Source: Maribellus sp. CM-23 (GTDB lineage Bacteria > Bacteroidota > Bacteroidia > Bacteroidales > Prolixibacteraceae). From it: DNA of 64,000 bases. Below, piece by piece: positions 34,401 to 43,091 of the stretch (the stretch's first letter is position 1; every line of letters begins with the position of its first letter). Position numbers and translations under genes: made by a program. Under the pieces are notes generated by a model. The model was not told the DNA's origin, did not search any database, and saw only the letters and a list, made by a program, of their open reading frames with translations. The stretch lies in assembly GCF_021354595.1 (NCBI RefSeq), contig NZ_JADWYJ010000004.1:434001-498000 (forward strand), given 5' to 3'.

Positions 34401-35595
34401 TGCCAACCTGATTCTCTTGGGTGACTACAACGACGACGTGGATGTAACAGTGGCTGATATCACTTCGACTACTGCTTCCAGCTATGAAAGTTATGTGGCG
34501 GATGCTGACAACTACAAAGCGCTGACCGGTGTTTTGAGTGAAAATGGTTTTCGTTCGTATGTTTTTGAAACGGATATGATCGACCACATTTCAGTAAGCA
34601 ACGAATTGTTTGACGAACACATTGATGGTTCTGCAAGAGTTCACTACGAATTTTACGACAGTGATTATACCAACACTGCTTCCGATCACTTCCCGGTTTC
34701 AGTTCGTCTTCAGGTTGAGAGTTTGGCTGCCAGGTGGATTGTAACTACAGAAATCGATTGTTTTGAGGGCGACAACGGAACAGCTACCGTTGAAGTTACA
34801 GGCGGGATTCCACCTTATACTTATGCCTGGAGCAATGGACAAACGCTGGCAACTGCAAGCAATCTTTCGGCAGGCATTTATACCGTAACTGTAAGCGATG
34901 CATTGAATAACAGTGTTTCTGCAGAGGTTGAGTTATTTGATCCTGTGCCGGTTGAGTTTGCATTGACCGAGGATCAGGTGGTTTATCCTGCTTATTCCGA
35001 TTCAGCTTGTGCAACACTCGCCGTTGCAGGTGTAACAGGTGGAGCAGGCGATTATTCTTACCTGTGGAGTACCGGCGAAACTTCTGAGTCAATCATGGTT
35101 TGTCCCGATATGCCAACGGTTTATTACCTTACTGTTACCGATGGGAATGAGTGTTCGGTGACGGATTCTGTCCTGGTATCTCCTGTTGATGTATATTGTA
35201 CGACGGGCAAGGGAATGGACAAAATTCAGCTTTGCTACAAGGGAAAAACCATGTGTGTGGCCTATCCTGCGGTGGATGAGTTAATCAAAAAAGGAGCTGT
35301 TTTGGGCGCTTGTGTCGCAGAAAAAGTTATGGCTGCAGCACTCGATGGTTTCATGGTTTATCCGAATCCATTCGTGAGCGATGTCGCCGTAACATTTTCC
35401 AGCGATGAAAAGGCCGGTGCAACAGTGGAAGTGTATGCTGAAGGAGGGACCGCTGTTTATAGCGAGATTATTTCCATTCACAAAGGATACAACAAAGCGG
35501 AACTGAATTTATCTTTCCTAACTGTCGGAACGTATGTGGTGGTGGTTAAAGGAAGTTCGCTGACCCCGGTTTCAGGAACGATCATCAAACAATAA
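31435..35595 (+). CDS. Secreted nuclease-like protein: three lamin-tail domains, OB-like domain, EEP domain, T9SS tail
   Basis: A 1386-residue exported protein. Signal peptide MILILLCASLVSFAQ. Three lamin-tail-like domains open at about residues 24 (VIINEIRI), 213 (VVINEFSA) and 411 (LIINEVDADTPGTD). An OB-fold-like region (VTISGTLTVAD) is at about 598-715. An endonuclease/exonuclease/phosphatase domain at about 800-1090 has VVTWNIEWFGDEG, YAVEEISD, LLGDYNDD and TASDHFPVSV, so the catalytic set looks complete. SprB-like repeats (GGIPPYTYAWSNGQT) are at about 1115-1200. The tail at about 1304-1386 (VYPNPFVSDVAV onward) is a type A T9SS sorting domain. It probably degrades extracellular DNA for nutrients. 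Monocistronic. Confidence 0.88.
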   Translation: MNKILLRLRMILILLCASLVSFAQSVIINEIRIDQPSTDNDEYFELAGNAGQDLSGLTYLVIGDGTGGSGVIEAVVDLTGQQIATDGFFVVGESTMTIATPDFLASLNFENSDNVTHLLVSGFTGALGDDLDVEDDGELDVTPWTEIVDGVALLQSTISGDKVYSTIQVGPDGTFVPGHVLRDCSQVWQIGPFELGDGDTPGASNCGSPVEVKVVINEFSASTTGTDVEYVEIKSNPNTDLSAYSVLEIEGDGSSAGTIDEVLVLGTTDANGYYLANLPANTFENGSLTLLLVKNFTGALGDDLDTDNDGVLDATPWEELTDDVAVNDGGAGDLNYSTSVLTVSYDGLAFAPGGASRIPDGLDTDSPADWMRNDFDLYGIPGFAGSPVNGEAISTPGAENEKYVFVEVISLIINEVDADTPGTDTEEFIELYDGGLGNKALDGYIVVLYNGSNDLSYAAYDLAGYFTNADGYFVIGNADVANVDLVVASNAIQNGADAVALYKDTITNFPNGTPVTLTNLEDALVYDTDDSDDAGLLVLLEAGEQQVNENMTGDKDNLSMQRIPNGSGGARMTTSYSMFKPTPGTENGVIVNPPAPDVISIADARVAAEGTTVTISGTLTVADQFAGSAYMQDSTAGIAVFDALVHGAGVFQIGDSITITGTRSVYNGQLQVSPVSEVVSHGAALSPVQPKALTMAELSAHPAELVKLTDVTFPAPGALIFGNSNIVVADASGSGEVRIDADAADLVGLAQPESCEEVIGVVGRYYDLFQLMPRIKSDLPCAEKYKQTGDDLAISKEQTLDVVTWNIEWFGDEGNSPAKGDANTVQKDSVKAVLNALDADIYAVEEISDDALFAQMVSEMNGYDYVLSNYTSNPNDAGVKQKVGFIYKTSTVSVVKTMPLLASIHPYYNGGDGSALVGYPDPDVTRFYASGRLPFMMVADVTINGVTVRYHVIDIHARANNSSDPLLRYQMRKYDVEVLKDTLDQYYSDANLILLGDYNDDVDVTVADITSTTASSYESYVADADNYKALTGVLSENGFRSYVFETDMIDHISVSNELFDEHIDGSARVHYEFYDSDYTNTASDHFPVSVRLQVESLAARWIVTTEIDCFEGDNGTATVEVTGGIPPYTYAWSNGQTLATASNLSAGIYTVTVSDALNNSVSAEVELFDPVPVEFALTEDQVVYPAYSDSACATLAVAGVTGGAGDYSYLWSTGETSESIMVCPDMPTVYYLTVTDGNECSVTDSVLVSPVDVYCTTGKGMDKIQLCYKGKTMCVAYPAVDELIKKGAVLGACVAEKVMAAALDGFMVYPNPFVSDVAVTFSSDEKAGATVEVYAEGGTAVYSEIISIHKGYNKAELNLSFLTVGTYVVVVKGSSLTPVSGTIIKQ

Positions 35596-35620
35596 TCGAT
35601 TAAAAAGAAAAATCAATATA

Positions 35621-35651
35621 AAACCGGTGGGATTTCCCGCCGGTTTTTTTA
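35621..35651. terminator. Hairpin terminator shared by the nuclease gene and queA
   Basis: AACCGGTGGG pairs with CCCGCCGGTT (one G-T pair) around a short loop, followed by seven T. The T tract overlaps the queA stop codon (35649-35651), so it serves convergent genes. Confidence 0.8.
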
Positions 35652-36878
35652 TCTCTGTTGGTGATTGCTTCTCAAATACAGGTTACTATCGCCGTAACTC
35701 AGAAAACGAAAATTGTTTGCCAATGCGTATTCGTACACTTTTTTCCAGTCGGCGCCCAAAAATGCACTGATTAGTAAAAGCAGCGTGCTTTGCGGTTGAT
35801 GGAAATTGGTGAACATGCCGCAGATCAACTTGAATTTGTAGCCCGGCAGAATTATGATCTGCGTGGAAAAACGAATCGCCTTTTCGTTGTTTTCGGCCAG
35901 GAAATAAATAATGTTTTGCAGTGCTTTTTCAATGCTGATGCGGGCTTCGTTTTCGTAAGGTTCCCATTGTTTTACCTCCGGATGAAAAGGATCGAAGCGC
36001 TTTTCTTCCAGTTGCAGACCGATCCAGTATAAACTTTCGACCGAACGTACCGATGTGGTTCCAACCGCAATGATGTTACGCGGGTCTTCCAGGAAAGATC
36101 TCAAAATACCGATCGGAATTTCAACCTGCTCGTGGTGCATGGTATGCCCGTTGATGGTTTCCGATTTTACAGGCTGAAAAGTACCGGCTCCCACATGCAG
36201 GGTTACTTCACGCGTTTGGATATTCTTTTTACGGAGGCTTTCAAAAACACTTTCCGTAAAATGCAGTCCGGCAGTTGGTGCAGCCACTGAACCATCGATT
36301 TTGGCATAAACGGTTTGGTAGGTTTCTTCGTCGGACTCTTCCGTTTCGCGGTTCAAATAAGGAGGGATCGGCAATTGCCCGATGTGTTCGATGATCTCGG
36401 AAAAATGAATTCCGCCATTCCAGATAAACCGAATGTGAAAAGTGTTTTCTTCCTGTGCAACTTTTGCTGCCGTCAGGTTGATTGTTTTGCCGTCAAGTTC
36501 AAAGGTATGTGTCAGAAATCCTTCCTTCCATTTTTTTGAATTTCCCACCATGCATTTCCAGATCACTTCCTCGGTTTGCTGAAAAGCAAGCTGGTGGTCT
36601 CCGGGTTCAACCGGCTCCAGGCAAAAGATTTCAATCTTGGCACCGGTTTCTTTATAAAAGAATAAACGGGCGTGAATTACACGGGTATTGTTAAATACAA
36701 GTTGTGCATTATCAGGAAGATAGCTGGTGCAGTTTCCGAAGATATCTTCTCCAGTTTTGCCATCTTTCCAGGTAAGCAATTTCGACTTATCGCGCTCCTT
36801 TAACGGGTATTTGGCAATCCGTTCGTCGGGCAGCTCATAGGTGAAATCACTGATCTTTATGTCTTTGTACGAAGTCAA
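35649..36878 (-). CDS. queA: tRNA preQ1(34) S-adenosylmethionine ribosyltransferase-isomerase
   Basis: A 409-residue enzyme that transfers ribose from SAM to preQ1 at tRNA position 34, giving epoxyqueuosine. The family is recognised by KISDFTYELPDERIAKYPLK at the N-terminus, VFNNTRVIHARLFF, the APTAGLHFTE motif, VTLHVGAGTFQPVK and the C-terminal LICGMFTNFHQPQSTLLLL. Its length, about 50 residues over E. coli QueA, is usual for Bacteroidota. A -7 box (TACTTTTG, plus 36899-36906) lies 21 bp upstream. Monocistronic; divergent from the Smr gene. Confidence 0.95.
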   Translation of the reverse strand: MTSYKDIKISDFTYELPDERIAKYPLKERDKSKLLTWKDGKTGEDIFGNCTSYLPDNAQLVFNNTRVIHARLFFYKETGAKIEIFCLEPVEPGDHQLAFQQTEEVIWKCMVGNSKKWKEGFLTHTFELDGKTINLTAAKVAQEENTFHIRFIWNGGIHFSEIIEHIGQLPIPPYLNRETEESDEETYQTVYAKIDGSVAAPTAGLHFTESVFESLRKKNIQTREVTLHVGAGTFQPVKSETINGHTMHHEQVEIPIGILRSFLEDPRNIIAVGTTSVRSVESLYWIGLQLEEKRFDPFHPEVKQWEPYENEARISIEKALQNIIYFLAENNEKAIRFSTQIIILPGYKFKLICGMFTNFHQPQSTLLLLISAFLGADWKKVYEYALANNFRFLSYGDSNLYLRSNHQQR

Positions 36879-36898
36879 ACCAATTATTATTTGCGGTG

Positions 36899-36906
36899 CA
36901 AAAGTA
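36899..36906 (-). promoter_or_regulatory. Candidate -7 box of queA (TACTTTTG)
   Basis: Exact minus-strand TAnnTTTG match in the 118-bp divergent gap between queA and the DUF2027-Smr gene. Confidence 0.5.
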
Positions 36907-36972
36907 ATATTTTCTTTGGTAGTGCTGTTCTTACTTTGAAATCGAAAACCGCAAAAGTGCTGGCAGAAAGTT

Positions 36973-36980
36973 TACCTTTG
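36973..36980 (+). promoter_or_regulatory. Candidate -7 box of the Smr gene (TACCTTTG)
   Basis: Exact TAnnTTTG match, 16 bp before the ATG at 36997, so the leader would be very short. Confidence 0.5.
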
Positions 36981-36996
36981 CACAAAACAATGTAAG

Positions 36997-38034
36997 ATGA
37001 TTAAAGTAGGAGACAGAGTAAAATTTCTGAACGACGTGGGTGGTGGCGTTGTAACCGGTTTCATCAGCAAAAGTATGGTGAACGTTGAGGGCGACGATGG
37101 TTTTGAAGTGCCATATCCCATTTCGCAACTGGTAAATGTAAGTGCGCCCGAATTAAATGCAAAAGGTACGGTTTCGCAAGCTGCTCCTGTTGTTGAAACA
37201 AAAGTAGCTGAACCGGAATACATTGAGCCGGAAGGTGAAGTGATCAACGGGAAAGATGCCCCTGATTTTTATTTTTGCTTTGTTCCGAAGGATGCCAAAA
37301 ATCCGTTGGCGGGAGAAATAGAAGTTTTTCTGATTAACGATAGCAACTATAAAATTCTGTTTACCTATTCGTATTTAACTGACAGCGATGTAAAGACGGT
37401 GGAGACCGGAAATGTGAAATCAAATTCAAGGTTGAAGATCGATTCGCTGACCCAGGAAGATTTGAGCAGCCTGCCGGATTTTGGGTTTCAGGTATTGTAT
37501 TTCAAAGATGCCGGAAGTGAGTGGTTTTCGCCGGTAACCAAACGTTTTAAAGTAAATCCGGTGAGGTTTTATAAAGCTTCTACTTTTCAGCCAAGCTCTT
37601 ATTTTAAACGGCCGGCCATGGTGTTGAAACTTACTGCCAATCCGTTAAAAGATAACCTGGATACGATTACCGAAGAGGATTTCAAACAGCTGGTGAAAGA
37701 AAAATCGGCGGCAGAAACACCGGTGAAAGTACAGAAAAAGAAACCGTCGGACGAGGTGGTGTTTGATTTGCATATCAACGAACTGCTCGATCAGCCCGAA
37801 GGTTTGAGCAACCGCGAAATTCTGGAAATCCAGCTTGAAAAAGTGGAGTCGGAAATGAACAATGCCATTCGCGATCGCGTCAAACGAATCGTGTTTATTC
37901 ACGGGGTTGGACAGGGCGTTTTAAAACAGGAAGTGGCCAATGTACTTAACCGCAAATTCAAAAAGTATTACTACCAGGATGCTTCGTTCAAAGAATATGG
38001 CTACGGAGCAACGATGGTGATTCTGAGAAGGTGA
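36997..38034 (+). CDS. DUF2027 and Smr domain protein
   Basis: A 345-residue protein. The N-terminal DUF2027 part begins VGDRVKFLNDVGGGVVTGFI, a small beta barrel like a KOW/SH3 element. The middle region is beta-rich (about residues 95-215). The C-terminal Smr domain at about 265-345 has the DLHI motif (FDLHINELLD) and the HGVGQGVLK loop, which in other Smr proteins nick DNA or cleave RNA in stalled ribosomes. This domain order is found mainly in Bacteroidota and has no settled function. Converges on the DUF2339 gene with 15 bp between. Confidence 0.88.
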   Translation: MIKVGDRVKFLNDVGGGVVTGFISKSMVNVEGDDGFEVPYPISQLVNVSAPELNAKGTVSQAAPVVETKVAEPEYIEPEGEVINGKDAPDFYFCFVPKDAKNPLAGEIEVFLINDSNYKILFTYSYLTDSDVKTVETGNVKSNSRLKIDSLTQEDLSSLPDFGFQVLYFKDAGSEWFSPVTKRFKVNPVRFYKASTFQPSSYFKRPAMVLKLTANPLKDNLDTITEEDFKQLVKEKSAAETPVKVQKKKPSDEVVFDLHINELLDQPEGLSNREILEIQLEKVESEMNNAIRDRVKRIVFIHGVGQGVLKQEVANVLNRKFKKYYYQDASFKEYGYGATMVILRR

Positions 38035-38049
38035 TCTACGCCTGCTTTT

Positions 38050-40383
38050 TCAAAATATAATTTTCCGGTACTTGTTGTACAGAAAAGAAACCACCAGCAG
38101 CAGGGCGCCAACCGAAACAAACACAATGGTTTTGGGAACGGTGGCCAGATTGGACAGGTCGTAAACAAACAGTTTGATGATGGTTACGCCAAATAGAATG
38201 ATCGACGTCAGGCGCAAGTGTTTCTTCTTTTTCCAGATTCCGTAAACAATCAGCAAAAAGGAAAGCACGCCCCACAAGATGCTGAGTCCGTAGTTGTAAA
38301 CATTGGCCGAATCGGACAAATTCAGCCAGTGGATCAATTCGCTGCTGCAAATCACGATCAGGGTGACACTCAGAACCACTTCGAAAGCATTCACGATACT
38401 TTCCTGGTTGATCTGTAAGAGCGAAAACCGGTAGATCGAATAAAAAAGCAAGGCCAGGAACAAGTAAACCACGTAACGGATGAGCAGGTAATAAATAGTT
38501 ACATTGTAATTACCAGCTAAATCGGTTGACAGGTAGCTTTCGCGAAGTGTCCCCAGGGAAGATAAACCGCCTGAAAGAAATACCAGTATCAGCAGAAAAC
38601 CCATCACCAGCATAAAACCATTCAGTACCATGTTTTTAATGAGTTTCTGATTGACAAACGTCAGGGCCGAAAAGAACAGCACAGAGTAATTCAGCATCCA
38701 AATGGTTTTGAACGTGAAGATATCTTTGTTCAGATTTTCATAGGCTTTTGTCCAGGTTTCGCCTGTGTTTAGCTCGTAAGTGGCATAAATTTGCCGGTTG
38801 TTCCAATAAAGATCAATCTGGTTCGAAAAAGTAAGAAATATAGTGAGCAGGAAGAGTCCTCCGAACAAAACGTTAAATACTTCCATCCAGTTTTTTATCC
38901 TGCCTCCCTCGGGAATCCATTGGGTGCTCATGTAATAAATAAACGAGAATGCCCCGACGGCCACAAACGAAGCTAAAAATGTCAGGTTGAGAATCGGGGG
39001 AACTACTTCGGCGATTGTTTGAGGGTAGAAATCGTACGATAAAGAAAACCAGTTGACTGTGAGGGCGAAAAAAGTCAGTAGCATTAAAGTGGCAGAAATG
39101 TAATCGAACAGTAGTATTTTTTTACTGCGCCCCAACCAAAACAGGAAAGCTGCTTCGCCTGCCCAAAGCATGGTTATAACATGAGAGGTAAACTGAATGC
39201 CAATGGCCGTAGTAATCAGCAAAATGACCAGCCCAATTGTCCAGTAAAAAAGTTCTTTTTTCTCGGAACGATAAACGATAAAGGCCGTGGTTCCGTGAAC
39301 AAGGGCATTGATAAAGGAGAAAAGTCCTCCGTAGGTTTGGCTGAGGTCGCTCATGTCGAGAGCCACCATGCCAATGGTATAAAATACTGCTGAATTCAGT
39401 ATCAGAAAGATGATATCGTCGATCGCTAACTTTTCTTTCAGAATGAGTTTGTACGACAGAAATACGAGGTAGAAGATGGCGAAAAACAGCGAAGCAAAAA
39501 CGAGGGCTGTGCCCAGTTGGTTGCCGTAATCTTTTGATGCAAACCAGGAAATAAAAATTCCCCAGGTGGCCAGAAAGGCAATGTAGTTGAGTGGTTTCCA
39601 CTGTTTTTTAGTGGAAATAAAAAGAATGCCCAGGTTGATAATTGCCATGTAGGTGAATAGAACAAGCGCGCTCGAAACCGGACTGTATAAGATAAAGGGA
39701 ACAATGTAGGCGCCGGCCAGGCCAAAGTGTGCGATCACCTGACGGTCATAGTACAACGCCAGTGCCACCGTAAAGACAGTAAATAAAACCATTAGCAGAA
39801 AGGCTACCACATAAGGAAACAGGCTGTAATAGGTGTAAGCGGCATAGCTTATAAAGTAAAAAATGGCCATGGCACCGCTAAAAAGAACTGCACTGAAATT
39901 GAAGTAATTTTCTTTTAAACGAACAGCGAAAAACGCCAGAATTCCGCCAACCAGGTAACCCAGAAGGATGCGCATTAAAGGAGAGATCAGGTTGTTGTCG
40001 ATGGCATATTTTGCACCGATCCCAACGCCGATGATCACCACGATCATTCCTATTTTGTTGATCAGGTTGGTGCCAATAAACTGCTCAAATTCGGTGGTAA
40101 TGCCACTTTTTTCCCAAAAGTTTGGGACTTTTTTACTTTCCTTTTTTACGTAATGTTCTGCGTACCGCGGCTGCTCTTTATGTATTTCCGGTTTTTGTGC
40201 AACGGTGGTTTTATGATCAGTGAACTCCTGGGGGGCTTCGGAAGCAGCTTCGGGTTCTTCCACCTGCAGGCGGATAATATGACGTTGCAGCGCATTTATT
40301 TCCTGCTGGAAATCCGATTGTTTTTTTAGTAATTCGTTTAATTTCTGGAGGAGTTCCTGTTTTTCCGATTTTGATACATTCAT
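38050..40383 (-). CDS. DUF2339 multi-pass membrane protein
   Basis: A 777-residue protein with a cytosolic coiled-coil N-terminus (SEKQELLQKLNELLKKQSDF, to about residue 45), a Glu/Lys-rich linker, the family marker FWEKSGITTEFEQFIGTNLI before the first helix, then some twenty hydrophobic segments to the end. In some annotated genomes DUF2339 proteins lie near cell-wall or transport genes, but their function is not known. A very short gap separates it from the converging Smr gene and no terminator was found there. Confidence 0.85.
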   Translation of the reverse strand: MNVSKSEKQELLQKLNELLKKQSDFQQEINALQRHIIRLQVEEPEAASEAPQEFTDHKTTVAQKPEIHKEQPRYAEHYVKKESKKVPNFWEKSGITTEFEQFIGTNLINKIGMIVVIIGVGIGAKYAIDNNLISPLMRILLGYLVGGILAFFAVRLKENYFNFSAVLFSGAMAIFYFISYAAYTYYSLFPYVVAFLLMVLFTVFTVALALYYDRQVIAHFGLAGAYIVPFILYSPVSSALVLFTYMAIINLGILFISTKKQWKPLNYIAFLATWGIFISWFASKDYGNQLGTALVFASLFFAIFYLVFLSYKLILKEKLAIDDIIFLILNSAVFYTIGMVALDMSDLSQTYGGLFSFINALVHGTTAFIVYRSEKKELFYWTIGLVILLITTAIGIQFTSHVITMLWAGEAAFLFWLGRSKKILLFDYISATLMLLTFFALTVNWFSLSYDFYPQTIAEVVPPILNLTFLASFVAVGAFSFIYYMSTQWIPEGGRIKNWMEVFNVLFGGLFLLTIFLTFSNQIDLYWNNRQIYATYELNTGETWTKAYENLNKDIFTFKTIWMLNYSVLFFSALTFVNQKLIKNMVLNGFMLVMGFLLILVFLSGGLSSLGTLRESYLSTDLAGNYNVTIYYLLIRYVVYLFLALLFYSIYRFSLLQINQESIVNAFEVVLSVTLIVICSSELIHWLNLSDSANVYNYGLSILWGVLSFLLIVYGIWKKKKHLRLTSIILFGVTIIKLFVYDLSNLATVPKTIVFVSVGALLLVVSFLYNKYRKIIF

Positions 40384-40512
40384 GAGGAATGGTTCTCTGG
40401 ATTAGACTTTTGGTTTAAACAACAGTTCCCGTTTTCATGCTAAACGGTATAATCAGAACAGTAGTGTGTCAATCAATTTACAAAATTAACGTCAGATCAA
40501 AAACATATTGAT

Positions 40513-40520
40513 TACTTTTG
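40513..40520 (+). promoter_or_regulatory. Candidate -7 box of rnpB (TACTTTTG)
   Basis: Exact TAnnTTTG match ending a few bases before the predicted 5' end of RNase P RNA. Confidence 0.55.
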
Positions 40521-40521
40521 C

Positions 40522-40938
40522 AGCGGCAGGCCGCTTTATCGCTCTCCCGAGTTTTCGGGAGGGAGGAAAGTCCGGGCAACACAGGGCACCGTGCTTCTTA
40601 GCGGGAAGATCTTTGAAAGGGGATAGCAACATAACAGAAAATAACCACCTTGCAGTGGCGTGTCTGCAGCAGGGTACGGGTGAAAAGGTGTGGTAAAAGC
40701 ACACCGGTGGTGGTGGCAACATCATCAGCCGTATGTCTCACGGGTTGCAAAGCCATGTATATTCCGGTTGTTTGCCGCTGTTGCGGTACAGCAGAACGGC
40801 CCGTTTTGTTCCTAACGCACAAAGGAACCGGAAGGGGTAGGCTGCAGGACCCAGGTAGTGATACCTGGGCTAGATAAATGATAAAGCTTTCCCGGGTGAC
40901 CGGGATTGACAGAACCCGGCTTACAGGCCTGCCAATTT
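40522..40938 (+). ncRNA. rnpB: RNase P RNA (class A)
   Basis: The catalytic RNA that matures tRNA 5' ends. The conserved 5' core GAGGAAAGTCCGGGC is at 40563-40577 and the 3' core ACAGAACCCGGCTTA at 40909-40923; together they form the P4 region. Helix P1 is GGCAGGCC (40525-40532) with GGCCTGCC (40926-40933), followed by a T run (terminator). A GGTGAAAAGGTG-type P-region and a CCCAGGTAGTGATACCTGGG hairpin are inside. Ends are approximate to a few bases. About 410 nt, within the usual range. Confidence 0.95.
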
Positions 40939-41053
40939 TTTTCTTTAACACATTTCCCTAAAAATAAATTTCTGAAATTGCACGGCTTTTCAAATCCGGA
41001 AAACGGGTTTGGAGAAGGCAAATGATTTTAGCATTTTTATCCACCCAATTGCT

Positions 41054-41908
41054 ATGACAGAAAAAAAGGATAACAGTGATATTGAGATTCTAAAGACAGA
41101 GGGAGTTCGAAAAGCCTTTGTGTTGAATCAACCTTTTGTACCGGCGTTTAGCGCCTTGCTACTGCTTAAGCAGGGACGTCTTACCGTGAGGTACAGGCAA
41201 GAAGAACATGTGATTTCGGCTTATGATATGTTGCTGTTAAACCGCTTGGTGGTTGTCGAGTTGCTGGAGGTATCCCCAGATGCCGAAATGCTGATGGTTG
41301 CCATGGGGAATGATTTTCAGCACCGGGTGCCGGTGCGTTTCAACAAGCTGGATATGATCCAGTATTTTGCTACTTCGCCTGCTTTGCAACTGTCTTTTTC
41401 CGAAAATGAGTTTAACGATATCTGGGAAATCGTCCGGATTATGGAGGCCAGACAGCACCATACCGGGTTTACTTTTACCATCGATCTGCTTCATACGCTG
41501 CTGGTGTCAGTTTCGTATATGATGGCCAAGCAAATAAGCGAAAATCTGCCGTTGAAAAATCGTTCCGATTCCAGACGCGAAAAACTGACGGTTGAGTTTA
41601 TTCGCTTGTTGCATGTCCACTTTCGGCAGCAGCATAATCTTAACTTTTATGCCCAACGCCTGCGGGTGACTTCAAAACATTTATCAGAAAGTCTGAAGAA
41701 AGTAACCGGCTTTACCGGGCGCGAACTGATTAATATGGCGCTGGTTTGCGAAGCAAAAGTGCTGCTGGTGAATGATAATCTGAAAGTTGCCGCCGTTTCT
41801 GAACAGCTGAACTTTAGTGATCAGTTTGCTTTTAGCAAGTTTTTTAAGCGGCTAACCAATACAAATCCCACAGAATACAGCCGTGGATTGCTTTCGTGTA
41901 ATCCGTAG
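41054..41908 (+). CDS. AraC family transcriptional regulator
   Basis: A 284-residue regulator. The N-terminal part (about residues 20-165) is a cupin-like sensor domain (LLLKQGRLTVRYRQEEHVIS, then AYDMLLLN). The C-terminal AraC DNA-binding domain is at about 190-284, with both helix-turn-helices: FYAQRLRVTSKHLSESLKKV and KVAAVSEQLNFSDQFAFSKF. The latter's FSDQFAFSKFFKRLTNTNP is the usual AraC signature. The ATG at 41054 is preferred; an ATG at 41009 would add 15 residues. It lies between rnpB and the envelope-lipid gene run, so control of the latter is possible but unproven. Confidence 0.85.
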   Translation: MTEKKDNSDIEILKTEGVRKAFVLNQPFVPAFSALLLLKQGRLTVRYRQEEHVISAYDMLLLNRLVVVELLEVSPDAEMLMVAMGNDFQHRVPVRFNKLDMIQYFATSPALQLSFSENEFNDIWEIVRIMEARQHHTGFTFTIDLLHTLLVSVSYMMAKQISENLPLKNRSDSRREKLTVEFIRLLHVHFRQQHNLNFYAQRLRVTSKHLSESLKKVTGFTGRELINMALVCEAKVLLVNDNLKVAAVSEQLNFSDQFAFSKFFKRLTNTNPTEYSRGLLSCNP

Positions 41909-42424
41909 TTCAGACATGCTTTCCCGAAGATAGTCTATTCTGAGGTGCACAAAGAATATTGACATTTGTACCCTTTATGATTAGCAGAAAACGAAAATGC
42001 AGAAATGGATGTCTGGAGTTGTCGGGTAAAGATGACCGGTAGAAATGTGCACTGGCAACCTCACCAATTCATCCATTTTTTGACCAAAATATCAATGTAT
42101 TCGATACTGACGTGAAGAAATGCAGTGTAACATAGTGTAAATCATGTTACTAATTGCGTACTTTATGTTGAATTGAATAATATGTTGTAATTTTGGATGA
42201 AAGAGAAAGAAAATAGCAATGTTCATCGAATGAACTCAATAGGTGTTTCTCTGTTGGATAGGGGAAACAATCGGATTGGGAATAATTGAGAGAGAAAACA
42301 GAAAACAATCGGCTTGATATGGAAGGATATTCACAAGCGGAGAACAAGGGGAAAATCAGAAAATTGATTAGGAAAGTAAAAGGTGGACAAATCTCCGGTA
42401 ATGGAGAAGGTTAGGCGTATTTCT
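41909..42424. other. Gene-free region upstream of the lipid cluster
   Basis: No convincing gene. It is AT-rich with scattered stops in all frames; a 65-codon minus-strand frame at 42150-42347 has no family resemblance. No hairpin or tRNA was recognised. Confidence 0.5.
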
Positions 42425-42432
42425 TACATTTG
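42425..42432 (+). promoter_or_regulatory. Candidate -7 box of the lipid cluster (TACATTTG)
   Basis: Exact TAnnTTTG match about 50 bp upstream of the first gene of the plus-strand run (42483-49686). Confidence 0.5.
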
Positions 42433-42482
42433 TGCTTTTTGTTTTTGTAGATTAGTACGGTAAGTTGCATTTATTCTATTAT

Positions 42483-43076
42483 ATGAGATATTTGGTTGGC
42501 CTTTTATTTGTTATTTTTTGTGTGAATTCTGTATTTGCACAGGAGGAGCAAAATGCCCGGTACAATATCTGGGTTTTGGGGATGAATATCGGAGATTTCA
42601 CGGTAAAGCAAACGGGTGAAAACGGAAATCTGGACATACAGGCTGTTACTGATGTGGAAGTCAGGTTACTTGTTCCGTACCGCGTAAAATTTGTTCAAAA
42701 CAGCACCTACAAACAAGGAAGCCTGGCAAATTTTCATGTACAGACATTGAAAAACGGAAAGGTGAATTCGGATACAAAGCTCGAGAAAAGTGGTGATTCA
42801 TATGTGCTGGTGAAAGATGGAGACTCAACCCTGGTACACGAAAACATAACCTTTAGCGGAAGCCTGCTCTATTTTAACGAGCCGGCCGGAATTTCGCAGG
42901 TGTTTAAAGAGCGAAGCGGCGAAGTGCAGAAAATCGAAAAAGTGGATAAGCATACTTACCGGGTAAGCGACGAGAAAAACCGGAAGGCACACGAGTATAG
43001 TTACAAGGACGGGATATTGCAGGAGGCAGAGTTAAAACATCCGCTGGCCACCGTTTACCTAAAAAGAGTACTGTAG
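42483..43076 (+). CDS. Exported beta-rich protein (DUF6134/DUF3108-like)
   Basis: A 197-residue protein with a signal peptide (VGLLFVIFCVNSVFAQ) and an all-beta body that starts ARYNIWVLGMNIGDFTVKQT and ends HEYSYKDGILQEAELKHPLA. The pattern is like the periplasmic DUF3108/DUF6134 families, which resemble lipid-binding beta-clams (LolA/LolB-like); the match is from memory and moderate. The first ATG at 42465 adds six residues; the one at 42483 gives the standard signal peptide. It is the first gene of the envelope-lipid run, with a TAnnTTTG box about 50 bp upstream, and is 15 bp from the next start. Confidence 0.65.
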   Translation: MRYLVGLLFVIFCVNSVFAQEEQNARYNIWVLGMNIGDFTVKQTGENGNLDIQAVTDVEVRLLVPYRVKFVQNSTYKQGSLANFHVQTLKNGKVNSDTKLEKSGDSYVLVKDGDSTLVHENITFSGSLLYFNEPAGISQVFKERSGEVQKIEKVDKHTYRVSDEKNRKAHEYSYKDGILQEAELKHPLATVYLKRVL

Positions 43077-43091
43077 ACTTTGAGAGTTGAT

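Noticed and set aside
42150..42347. 65-codon minus-strand frame in the gap before the lipid run
   Set aside because: Ser/Tyr/Cys-rich with no family resemblance or promoter; the region is AT-rich non-coding DNA.
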